A stretch of DNA of 64,000 nt, taken from contig JAENYP010000007.1 in assembly GCA_016841725.1 (NCBI GenBank), positions 62,001 to 126,000 of the forward strand, given 5' to 3'. Below, piece after piece: positions 52,364 to 59,794 of the stretch. The number at the start of each line of letters is the position of its first letter. Position 1 is the stretch's first letter. The notes beneath the pieces were generated by a model that was not told the origin of the DNA, ran no database searches, and was given only the letters and a program-made list of their open reading frames with translations. This stretch comes from Thermincola carboxydiphila. Its GTDB lineage: Bacteria; Bacillota; Thermincolia; Thermincolales; UBA2595. The position numbers and the translations under genes were made by a program.

Positions 52364-52764
52364 AGTTCTTTTCTCCTGTAAACCAGCCCTTCGGCCACAC
52401 AGACAATTTCACCGGTCTCATCACTTACGGCTATCCTGTAAAGCCCGGTGCGGTTCGTCAGTTTATCCTCCGTCGCCTCTGCGGTAAGGAAATTCCCGGT
52501 GCCGGTGGCCTTCACAAAATTTATACTCATATTCAAAGCCACCGCAACCTGACCGTGAGAATTGGATGCCAGAGCAAAGGCCATATCTACTAATGTAAAG
52601 ACAACAGAGCCATGAGTTATGTCTACGGAATTCAGGTGCTTATCCTCTATCTTCAGGCTTACCCGCGCATATCCAGGTCTGACCTCCTGTATCTCTGTTC
52701 CTACCAGCCTGGCAAACCTGTCATTTGAAGTAATCCTCCGTACTGCCCGTTCTACCCCATCCAT
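52357..52764 (-). CDS. PaaI-type thioesterase
   Basis: ATG 52764 chosen (spacing 10 to GAGGAGGA; an ATG at 52773 lies too close). The 135-residue hot-dog protein contains LKIEDKHLNSVDITHGSVVFTLVDMAFALASNSHG, with the HGxxxxxxxD motif of PaaI/YigI thioesterases. It hydrolyses acyl- or aryl-CoA esters. Divergent from the aminotransferase gene. Confidence 0.9.
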   Translation of the reverse strand: MDGVERAVRRITSNDRFARLVGTEIQEVRPGYARVSLKIEDKHLNSVDITHGSVVFTLVDMAFALASNSHGQVAVALNMSINFVKATGTGNFLTAEATEDKLTNRTGLYRIAVSDETGEIVCVAEGLVYRRKELI

Positions 52765-52857
52765 ATTCAGCATTCCTCCTCAAGAAAATAAATACTTGTT
52801 TAATTCTACTAATAAGTAATTATTCCTCCATTTACAATTAATACTTGCATTTCAATT

Positions 52858-52885
52858 GTGACAAAATTGCAGTTTATGCTATAAT
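52858..52885 (+). promoter_or_regulatory. Sigma-A-type promoter of the aminotransferase gene
   Basis: GTGACA (52858-52863) and TATAAT (52880-52885), spaced 16 bases, lie about 53 bases upstream of the aminotransferase TTG start. Confidence 0.55.
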
Positions 52886-52938
52886 TACATTAATTTCTTT
52901 GCCAAAAACCACAGGAAAATCGAAGGAGGGTATACATA

Positions 52939-54126
52939 TTGGGAATCTCAAAAAAAGTTGAAGAAAATCTGAAACGTTCCTCATGGATCAGAGCTATGTT
53001 TGAAGAGGGTGAAAAGCTCAGGAAAGTGCACGGCCCGGAAAAGGTTTATGACTTCACCCTGGGTAATCCTGACATCGAACCCCCTGATGCCTTTAAAGAA
53101 GTGCTGAAACAAGCTGCCTTAAGCCCCACTCCGGGTATGCACCGTTATATGAGCAATGCCGGTTATCCTGGGACACGCCGGGCTATTGCCGGCGTAATCT
53201 CCGAAGAATCAGGCCTGGTTCTTACCGAAGAAAACATCGTCATGACAGTGGGCGCCGGAGGTGCCTTAAATGTAGTGCTGAAGACACTTCTCAACCCGGG
53301 CGAGGAGGTTATCATAATCCCCCCCTACTTTGTGGAATACAACTTTTACATAGACAACCACGGTGGAGTAGTCAAGGCAGCGCCTGCCAAAGAAGACTTT
53401 CAGCTTGATCTGGAAACTATTGAGGCAGCTATAACGAGTAGTACCAAGGCGATTATTATTAACTCACCCAACAACCCCACAGGGGTAGTATATGATGCTG
53501 CAACCCTGGATAACCTGGGGAAACTGCTGCAGAAAAAAGAGGCGGAACTGGGGACAGAAATCTATGTCATTTCTGACGAGCCATATGCCAAAATAAGTTA
53601 TGACGGGGTTAAGGTGCCCAATGTATTTAAATACATTGCTAACAGCATTATAGTGACCTCACACAGTAAGGACCTGGCCCTCCCGGGAGAACGCATCGGT
53701 TATCTTGCAGTGAGCCCCCGGGTTAAAAACCTCTCTCTGGTCATGGAGGGAATGACCTTTGCCAACAGAACTCTCGGTTTTGTAAATGCCCCGGCACTGA
53801 TGCAGCATCTGGTATCAGGCCTGCAGAGGGAAAGCGTGGACATCGCCCTCTATCAGGAAAAACGCGATATTTTGTATAACAGCCTCACTGAAATGGGCTT
53901 TAAGATTGTTAAACCGGCAGGCGCCTTCTACCTCTTTCCACAGTCACCCATTCCCGATGACATCGAGTTCGTCAAGGCCGGTCAGAAATATAATATCCTC
54001 TTGGTACCGGGAGCAGGTTTTGGAAAACCGGGCTATTTCCGGATGGCCTATTGTATTGATAAGCAGATAATTTTAAACTCGCTGCCGTCCTTTAAGGAAC
54101 TGGCCAAAGAGTTCGGCCTGTCATAG
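52939..54126 (+). CDS. Class I aminotransferase (aspartate aminotransferase-like)
   Basis: A 395-residue PLP enzyme. FTLGNPDIEPPD near the start, the PNNPTG motif (INSPNNPTGVVYD), IYVISDEPYAKISYD, and the PLP lysine in SHSKDLALPGERIGY are intact, with Arg for the carboxylate in YFRMAYC. Preferred amino acid cannot be told. TTG start follows GGAGGGTATACATA. It ends before a terminator and the AT-rich island. Confidence 0.92.
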   Translation: MGISKKVEENLKRSSWIRAMFEEGEKLRKVHGPEKVYDFTLGNPDIEPPDAFKEVLKQAALSPTPGMHRYMSNAGYPGTRRAIAGVISEESGLVLTEENIVMTVGAGGALNVVLKTLLNPGEEVIIIPPYFVEYNFYIDNHGGVVKAAPAKEDFQLDLETIEAAITSSTKAIIINSPNNPTGVVYDAATLDNLGKLLQKKEAELGTEIYVISDEPYAKISYDGVKVPNVFKYIANSIIVTSHSKDLALPGERIGYLAVSPRVKNLSLVMEGMTFANRTLGFVNAPALMQHLVSGLQRESVDIALYQEKRDILYNSLTEMGFKIVKPAGAFYLFPQSPIPDDIEFVKAGQKYNILLVPGAGFGKPGYFRMAYCIDKQIILNSLPSFKELAKEFGLS

Positions 54127-54280
54127 GATTACAGCCAAGCAATGACACCTCTTTTGATATGCCAAACAATACATAAGGAGGGAAATGAACCAACTTAGAC
54201 CAGCAAAAATTTCGTCTTAGCAAGTGGGGGCACTATACTTCAGGTAACCGGAAAAACATCTAAAAAAGGCAGAAACCTAA

Positions 54281-54321
54281 ACAGGCTTAAACCATGCTAA
54301 GCATGGCCTCGGCCTGTTTTT
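54281..54321 (+). terminator. Terminator after the aminotransferase
   Basis: ACAGGC...CCATGC pairs with GCATGG...GCCTGT around a TAA loop, followed by TTTTT. It lies 155 bases past the stop; the region 54127-54280 shows nothing coding. Confidence 0.75.
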
Positions 54322-54362
54322 CACGTTTAAAAATATAAAAAATTAAAAAGCAGTGTGGAGCA

Positions 54363-54605
54363 TGTCTAATTTTACAACGGTCGAGCAATTAAACAAGTAT
54401 GACAAAATCGTCATAGATATTGAAGCGTATCCCCGGGTGCTTGACCGGATGGAAAATTAGACAGAAAACATTAATAAATTATACAAAGAAATAGGTCATA
54501 TTGCCAACACAAAAGAAGAATCTGATATTTACCTGCATTATAAGTACGATAAAAACATCTTTTTACTGCTAACTTATATGCAGAAGCGAGAGTTGCAACT
54601 ACGCT
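54363..54605 (+). pseudogene. Helical ORF interrupted by an amber codon
   Basis: ATG 54363 opens MSNFTTVEQLNKYDKIVIDIEAYPRVLDRMEN, then TAG at 54459-54461, then the same frame stays open to a TAA at 54603 (TENINKLYKEIGHIANTKEESD...). Together about 80 codons of one frame, Lys/Glu/Ile-rich. No good ribosome site. Most likely a disrupted small gene in an AT-rich acquired region. No family recognised. Confidence 0.5.
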
Positions 54606-54743
54606 AACCAATTATGCTAAAGTAAAGGCCACGGAACTATCCTTGTTAGATAAGATACAAGTTTCAAACACCCTGGAATAGAATGGAATGTCTTTGGTCT
54701 AATCAGTGTCTCTGTTGTTTACCAGGACAGACTTATTTCATAC

Positions 54744-54790
54744 CTTAGAAACTGCATTTCAAACCTTGAAAGCCGCATTTCAGCCCTTTT
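54744..54790 (-). repeat. TGAAATGCGG iterons, second copy
   Basis: On the minus strand, TGAAATGCGGCTTTC, TGAAATGCAGTTTC and TGAAATAAGTC follow at about 22-base spacing, like the array at 1717-1775 on the other strand. A homopolymer-rich stretch adjoins. The rest of 54606-54999 holds nothing coding that I can support. Possible IS21-like end remnant. Confidence 0.4.
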
Positions 54791-54999
54791 TGGTAGAAAA
54801 CAAAAAAAAAAATGGTGTAATGTTAAAAAAATACAAAATAGGCAAATCCTAAACATAAAGAAAGGGTTTCTCTGATTTATAAATGTCATAACAGGGCAGG
54901 GTATGCTTTTATCTTTGCCTGTCTGGGGCAGAAATATTATTGGACTAATATGAGGCTTCATGAAAGAACCATTATTAAGTAGAAAAGGAGGTGGTGCTC

Positions 55000-55023
55000 T
55001 TGAGGGTTGCTACGAGAAACTAA
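55000..55023 (+). other. Seven-codon minigene behind a strong ribosome-binding site
   Basis: AAAAGGAGGTGGTGCTC precedes TTG AGG GTT GCT ACG AGA AAC TAA. The start is well placed but the frame ends after seven codons. It may be a leader peptide or the remains of a gene start; the next gene begins at 55086. Confidence 0.3.
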
Positions 55024-55085
55024 ATTCGAATTTTTAGATTATCATCTGATTAACGGGGTGAAAAAAGTAAATTTAGGAGGTAACA

Positions 55086-56291
55086 ATGAGTAAAAGAACA
55101 TTGAGTATTTTGATACTGGCAACGTCGTTCTTTTTGTTGACTCTTCCAGCACTTGCAATAACAGGATCAATTGCTTCAACCTCAGAAGTTTTTTCACCAA
55201 ACACTGGTACCTGGGAATATATCAATAATACAGTTACTGACGTTATCAAGGTCAATCTAAAGAACCTTCAGTATTCCTCGTCTCGCATGGCATCAATTTG
55301 GACACTTTATGATACTAGCGCAGCTTACCCAGGTGTTGATGTAAAAGATACTGCCCGTAGCAAAGGGCAATTAGAAGGTTATCTTGTTGGTTCAAATTAC
55401 CCTAATGCTTATTATGACTTTGATGATGATAATGGGGATGGACTAGATGATGAAATTGAAGTAGTTTCTAGGTCTCCGAATCTGATGAAAGCAAATTACT
55501 CATATTGGTTCAACTCAGGATTTACACACGAAAAATCTTCGGGCACCGGACAACTTTTAGCTTCCGCCCAACATAGTATTTGGAACTTTATTTTTCAAGA
55601 ATATGATGTTTTTGATTGGGAAGCTTTAAAGTATATTAATTATGACATTTCCACGCCTGTAGCATTTAATAATACTAATCAAGCCTATGCCTCTGAGAAA
55701 AGCAATCCTGATGAAGTAAAGAAAAAAATGTTCTCCGAAAAAAATAGTAAAGGTTACTCTGTTGTAGCTGTAGAGGAAAACAATGCCAAAGTTGAAATTA
55801 TGGTTGAGCCTGACAAAGATAACTTGGATAACTATGTGCTATATAACAAGAAAATTGCTCAAGACTTAGCCTTAAAAAAAGTTGAAAATATTCCTGTTGC
55901 CATTACATTTAATCGCCCTCTGAGCATTGACGAATTATGTGAATTCGAGTCAAAATATAACTTCAAATTGTCAAAATGTTTCGGACGAGCCTTTGTGGAT
56001 AAAGAACGAGTGTCATTTGCAGGTACTTCTGATGATTTTAAATCACTCGACTTTAAAGCTATTGAGGATATAGTCTCTAATGAAGATAACAAATCGAAAG
56101 CTGAGGTTGCCGGTATTTACTGCATATATGGCACTCTTCAAAATGCTGAATCACTTGTAAGCATAATAGATGAATCAGAGGTTTATCTGGCAGATGTTGT
56201 TCAAAATGTGATAAAAGATAACATGTCTCAGGATTCTAAACTTCCTGTTGAAATTGAAGTTAATTCTCCCTATTGGTACATCGAAGAATAA
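55086..56291 (+). CDS. Secreted protein of unknown function
   Basis: A 401-residue protein with a clear signal peptide (MSKRTLSILILATSFFLLTLPALA). The mature part contains DFDDDNGDGLDDE, a calcium-binding-like acidic loop, and an N-terminal beta-rich region with GSIASTSEVFSPNTGTWEYINNTVT. The C-terminal half (about 210-390) has FNRPLSIDELCEFESKYNFKLSKCFGRAF, typical of neither enzyme nor adhesin that I know. Start follows GGAGGTAACA. AT-rich codon use differs from neighbours, suggesting horizontal acquisition. A terminator follows. Confidence 0.8.
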   Translation: MSKRTLSILILATSFFLLTLPALAITGSIASTSEVFSPNTGTWEYINNTVTDVIKVNLKNLQYSSSRMASIWTLYDTSAAYPGVDVKDTARSKGQLEGYLVGSNYPNAYYDFDDDNGDGLDDEIEVVSRSPNLMKANYSYWFNSGFTHEKSSGTGQLLASAQHSIWNFIFQEYDVFDWEALKYINYDISTPVAFNNTNQAYASEKSNPDEVKKKMFSEKNSKGYSVVAVEENNAKVEIMVEPDKDNLDNYVLYNKKIAQDLALKKVENIPVAITFNRPLSIDELCEFESKYNFKLSKCFGRAFVDKERVSFAGTSDDFKSLDFKAIEDIVSNEDNKSKAEVAGIYCIYGTLQNAESLVSIIDESEVYLADVVQNVIKDNMSQDSKLPVEIEVNSPYWYIEE

Positions 56292-56310
56292 GTAAAGCAT
56301 TAAATGCAAA

Positions 56311-56349
56311 AGGAACATTGTCTCTAACCTTAGGGACAATGTCCTTTTT
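56311..56349 (+). terminator. Terminator after the secreted protein
   Basis: AGGA.ACATTGTC pairs with GACAATGT.CCTT around an 11-nt loop, followed by TTTTT. Confidence 0.8.
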
Positions 56350-56380
56350 GGTGGTATAATTAAACACCTGGAGGATTATT

Positions 56381-56827
56381 ATGACTTTTAAACTACCCAA
56401 GTATATAATATTACTACTTATAGGATTTTTTCTGCTAAGTTACTTTAGTGGTTATTATATAGGCCCCTTGGTTAAGGTTCCATTGGTAGATAAAAATTTA
56501 CCAAGTAAAATATTCGTGACCGTATACAGAAACAATGTTCCAATAGGGCAAAAAACCTTGTTAAGTGAAGACCCAAATATCATCAATAACATCATCTCGA
56601 ATCTCAAATGGACTTTTGTTACTAATATGGTAAGCACCCCGCCAGACAAAACCCAATATTTATTAACTTTTGAAAACGATTTGTTAGGTCAGATATATCC
56701 TCTATATTATTTTCCAGAATCAAAAAGGCTTGGGGTATTCGGATATCAAAATGATGGCGCAATGATGACAGGATTGCATTCAAGCCCTGTCTTATTAAAG
56801 TTGATTGAGCAATTTGAATCTAGTTGA
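56381..56827 (+). CDS. Membrane-anchored protein of unknown function (148 residues)
   Basis: One N-terminal membrane helix (YIILLLIGFFLLSYFSGYYIG), then a soluble domain with repeats of aromatic residues and QYLLTFENDLLGQIYPLYYFPESKRLGVFGYQNDG. TGGAGGATTATT precedes the ATG. AT-rich like the upstream gene. No family recognised; probably part of the same acquired island. Confidence 0.75.
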   Translation: MTFKLPKYIILLLIGFFLLSYFSGYYIGPLVKVPLVDKNLPSKIFVTVYRNNVPIGQKTLLSEDPNIINNIISNLKWTFVTNMVSTPPDKTQYLLTFENDLLGQIYPLYYFPESKRLGVFGYQNDGAMMTGLHSSPVLLKLIEQFESS

Positions 56828-56902
56828 AGCGGTCTCTTTATGTCGAAGTTACAAAAGAGGTATCGCTAAGTTGCATTACTTTTAAGCAATTAATTATTAA
56901 GA

Positions 56903-57020
56903 CAGGGGTGGATGTGTTCCGGAAGGCGGAGTCTGTCGTCAACCGGTCCAAAACCGCATTAGCGGGTTTGGGTAACCGGTTGAGACGTAGCCCGCCGGAG
57001 GAACATATCCACCCCTGTTT
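56903..57020. repeat. Structured intergenic element, hairpin family A copy 3
   Basis: Same architecture with different paired bases. Basal stem ACAGGGGTGGAT with ATCCACCCCTGT; GTGTTCC with GGAACAT (G-U becomes G-C); loop GGA/GGA; GGCGG with CCGCC; loop AGTCTGTCGTC/GAGACGTAGC; AACCGGT with ACCGGTT; cap CCAAA..ACCGC/GCGG..TTTGG. Outer ATTAAT/ATTAAT. It lies between the convergent 56827 and tatA ends. Confidence 0.85.
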
Positions 57021-57040
57021 ATGTCATTAATATATACTGG

Positions 57041-57241
57041 TTACTTATTTAAAACCTCTTTTACTCCATTGACTTCGTTTTTAATTTCCCGGGCAATTTC
57101 TCCCGGTTCACTGGCAGCATTCTTAAACTCTCTGATGCTCTTACCAAAGGCTTTTCCAATATCGGGGAGTTTGCCGGGCCCAAAAAGGACCAGCACTATA
57201 ACCAGGATAATAGCTATTTCAGGCAGTCCCAGACCAAGCAT
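57041..57241 (-). CDS. tatA: Twin-arginine translocase subunit TatA (formate dehydrogenase operon)
   Basis: A 66-residue TatA: helix LPEIAIILVIVLVLFGPGKLPD, then IGKAFGKSIREFKNAASEPGEI. It is the last gene of the formate dehydrogenase operon, 19 bases after fdhE, whose operon encodes a Tat-signal FdhA. Its partner at 1970-2245 serves the other Fe-S module; the two differ, the latter having the repeat tail. Confidence 0.92.
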   Translation of the reverse strand: MLGLGLPEIAIILVIVLVLFGPGKLPDIGKAFGKSIREFKNAASEPGEIAREIKNEVNGVKEVLNK

Positions 57242-57260
57242 GAATTATCCCTCCTTATAT

Positions 57261-58085
57261 TCAGGCATTTCCTGTCTCAGTGCGATAACCCTTCTGTTGT
57301 GCAATTAAGTCCAGGTAGACGGTTGCAGTTTCATCCTCCATCGCCTGGCGGTCCCCGCCGTTTTTTTCATTAACGGCCTTGATGTACCCGCCGCAGGACT
57401 CACAAACGTGCAGTTCATAGCCCGGAGTCTCCTCAATCCTTAGAAACGCCAGGGAACCGTGGTCATCATTACCGCACCGGGGACAGGCCAAAAGCCTGAA
57501 AAGCCATTCAGTCTCACAGTTACCACACTTCAGGTAACGCCTGCCATCCCCGCTCTCAACCCGGGCAATGGCAGGTTCTCCGCCACACACAGGACAGAAG
57601 CTTTCCAGCCAGATGCCGGTATCCATCGCTGAATTCACGGCTTCTGAATAAAGCTTCAGAAATGGCCTGACTGTATGGAAGAATGCAAAACCAGCCACTT
57701 CCGGAGCAATTCCCAGGGTTCCGATAATCCGGTTGAAACCCGCCATATCACCATTTATGGTACATTCAATAAGCTCGCAAAACTCTGCTTCGCCAAGGGC
57801 TTTAAGCTTTTCGGCATCCCCTGCCCAGTCAGGTTTACAGGTTGCCAACAGTTCCAACAGGCGATTGAACAACCCGCGGGCCGTGGCTTTATCAACTGAC
57901 GGGCTGATATCGGATATTACAGGTTGTTCCCCTGTCCATACCCAGTTGGCTGGTGGTGAGAATACCTGGTTTTTGAAATTTGCCTGATGCCGAACCTCTT
58001 CATTAATGCTGCGAATGCCCTTGGAAAGCTCAACAACTTCCCGGGGCAGGCTGATTATGTCTTTGATACCCATAATGATTCCCAC
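57261..58085 (-). CDS. fdhE: FdhE formate dehydrogenase maturation protein
   Basis: A 274-residue protein. Four rubredoxin-like Cys pairs in the C-terminal half (CPVCGGEP, CGNCETEW, CPRCGNDD, CESCGGYI) match FdhE, which binds iron and interacts with FdhA during assembly and Tat proofreading. It lies between the NrfD-type anchor and tatA. Length and pattern typical. Confidence 0.92.
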   Translation of the reverse strand: MGIIMGIKDIISLPREVVELSKGIRSINEEVRHQANFKNQVFSPPANWVWTGEQPVISDISPSVDKATARGLFNRLLELLATCKPDWAGDAEKLKALGEAEFCELIECTINGDMAGFNRIIGTLGIAPEVAGFAFFHTVRPFLKLYSEAVNSAMDTGIWLESFCPVCGGEPAIARVESGDGRRYLKCGNCETEWLFRLLACPRCGNDDHGSLAFLRIEETPGYELHVCESCGGYIKAVNEKNGGDRQAMEDETATVYLDLIAQQKGYRTETGNA

Positions 58086-58110
58086 CTTCTTTCAGCTGAT
58101 TTCGGGTACT

Positions 58111-59007
58111 TTAGAGTGACACCTGTCCGGCAAAAAGGAATACATATCTCAGCAGGAATCCACCCACCAGGATCAGCACAGAAGCCACCACAGGAACTGT
58201 AAAATCGTTTCCGGTGTGGAGTTTTGCCGAAAACATGTTATAGACCTCCACGATAAGAGGTATTACCAGGCCACAGGCTACTATGCCAAGCCAGAAGACC
58301 AGTGAATAGCTCCCTTTCAAGATTACCGCTGCAGCTTCAGGGGCTCCTGAACCTAAGGCCAACAGCAGCAGGGAAAACACAATTATCTCAAATACTATTA
58401 CCAGCGCATCCGCCCTGGCCAGTTTCTGGATAACAGCAAAATCTTCCTTGCGCCAGGCCAGTACCAGCATTAATGCAGCTATGCCCGTTGAGGTTGCCGA
58501 AACCAGGAAGAGCAGGCCCAGATACGGTGTACTGCTCCAAAGAGAAGACGATGTACTTGCCAGCAATACCCCTGTATATCCGGCTGTAAGTAATCCTACG
58601 GGCATCCCAACCAGTCCGGTAAACCTCCTGAGACCCGGCTTGTTCTTAAATGCTCCCAGGATTCCGGAGTTTCCGGCAAACTTTTCTTCAGCGAGCCAGG
58701 TCAGTGCATTCAGACCCCCGAGCACCATAAAGGCTGAGAGCAGCCAAACCCCGATTGACATGGTCGAACTGGCGTTGAAATTCAGCAAAAGCCTCCAAAA
58801 ACTCATTGGTTTACCCAGGTCGAAAAGCAGCATTAAAACACCGATAACTATCATTGGTACACCGATATATGCCCCGTATTTGGCCAGTCTCCGATACCTG
58901 CCGTTACTGAATATATCAGCAAGAACCCCGGTATAGAAAGCAGCAACGCCAACTCCGGCCATGAACAGGTATACAGCAATTAGTGCGGGCCAGTTAACTT
59001 CATGCAT
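58111..59007 (-). CDS. NrfD/PsrC-type membrane anchor of formate dehydrogenase
   Basis: About eight to nine helices (ALIAVYLFMAGVGVAAFYTGV; GVLMLLFDLGKPMSFWRLLLNFNASSTMSIGVWLL). The start ATG 59007 is chosen because the GGGGGTGG site is 6 bases upstream and it overlaps the fdhB stop. NrfD-type quinol anchors, without haem, replace cytochrome b in many Firmicutes formate dehydrogenases. The protein connects the periplasmic enzyme to the quinone pool. Confidence 0.85.
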   Translation of the reverse strand: MHEVNWPALIAVYLFMAGVGVAAFYTGVLADIFSNGRYRRLAKYGAYIGVPMIVIGVLMLLFDLGKPMSFWRLLLNFNASSTMSIGVWLLSAFMVLGGLNALTWLAEEKFAGNSGILGAFKNKPGLRRFTGLVGMPVGLLTAGYTGVLLASTSSSLWSSTPYLGLLFLVSATSTGIAALMLVLAWRKEDFAVIQKLARADALVIVFEIIVFSLLLLALGSGAPEAAAVILKGSYSLVFWLGIVACGLVIPLIVEVYNMFSAKLHTGNDFTVPVVASVLILVGGFLLRYVFLFAGQVSL

Positions 59008-59794
59008 TCTCATCCACCCCCGTTCCCGGAGAATTCTCCACATCTGACCCTTTATCACTAAACAGGAGTTTAAAAGGTGCAAAAGCCAGAATCCCCGCTC
59101 CTACAAGAACACCCAGCCAGTTGCCTGTCACACTCGCCGTGGCAGGCCTTGGGTTTTCAGGCAGCCCGTACACTTTAGGAGGAGCATCAAGAACATATAT
59201 GACACCGGTGCCGCCCAGTTCCTTCTGTCCATATATGTATGCCTCTTTACCTGCAGCCTTTAGCTGGCTGACACGTTCCCCGGCTGCTGCCAGGATATCT
59301 TCGCGTTTACCGGACTGCAGGGCTCCCGGTGGACAGGTTTTGACACAGGCAGGAGGCATGTTGTTGGCAACCCGCTCATAACACGCCCTGCATTTCCTGC
59401 TGGTCCCGGTCTGCGGGTCAAATCCGACAGCCCCAAAGGGACAGGCGACAACACAGTTTTTACAGCCAACACACTTGTCCTGGTCAATAACAACAGTTCC
59501 ATTTTCCATTCTTGTGGCAGCTCCTGTTGCACATACTGCCACACAACTGGCCTCAGTACAGTGCATACACTGGGTTTTCCGGAAAAGGAACCGGACACTC
59601 CCATTACTCTGCCTGTCCTCGGTAAATTTAACCCTTGTCCAGGTATTACCCTCAATCCGGGGCGGGTTTTCGTAGCTTCCGGAAAAAGCCGTGGCCGTTG
59701 CCGGCAGGTTGTTCCACTGCTTGCAGGCAACCTGGCAGCCGCGGCAGCCGGTGCACTTGCTGACATCAATAAGCAAACCCATTTGTTCTGCCAT
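59000..59794 (-). CDS. Formate dehydrogenase iron-sulfur subunit FdhB (FdnH-like)
   Basis: A 264-residue four-cluster ferredoxin-like subunit. CTGCRGCQVACKQWN, CMHCTEASCVAVC, CVGCKNCVVACPFGA and CRACYERVANNMPPACVKTCP are present. A C-terminal helix (LGVLVGAGILAFAPFKLLF) may tether it. It relays electrons from FdhA to the NrfD anchor. Its start adjoins the fdhA stop (59794). Confidence 0.95.
   Translation of the reverse strand: MAEQMGLLIDVSKCTGCRGCQVACKQWNNLPATATAFSGSYENPPRIEGNTWTRVKFTEDRQSNGSVRFLFRKTQCMHCTEASCVAVCATGAATRMENGTVVIDQDKCVGCKNCVVACPFGAVGFDPQTGTSRKCRACYERVANNMPPACVKTCPPGALQSGKREDILAAAGERVSQLKAAGKEAYIYGQKELGGTGVIYVLDAPPKVYGLPENPRPATASVTGNWLGVLVGAGILAFAPFKLLFSDKGSDVENSPGTGVDENA

Noticed and set aside
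54363-54605. In-frame TAG as pyrrolysine
   Set aside because: Pyrrolysine is known essentially in methylamine methyltransferases and a few others; this small helical ORF has no such similarity and no pyl genes are seen. Nonsense mutation is simpler.
54719-54961. 80-codon minus-strand ORF
   Set aside because: It is low-complexity, runs through the iteron repeats and has no good start; no protein-like character.
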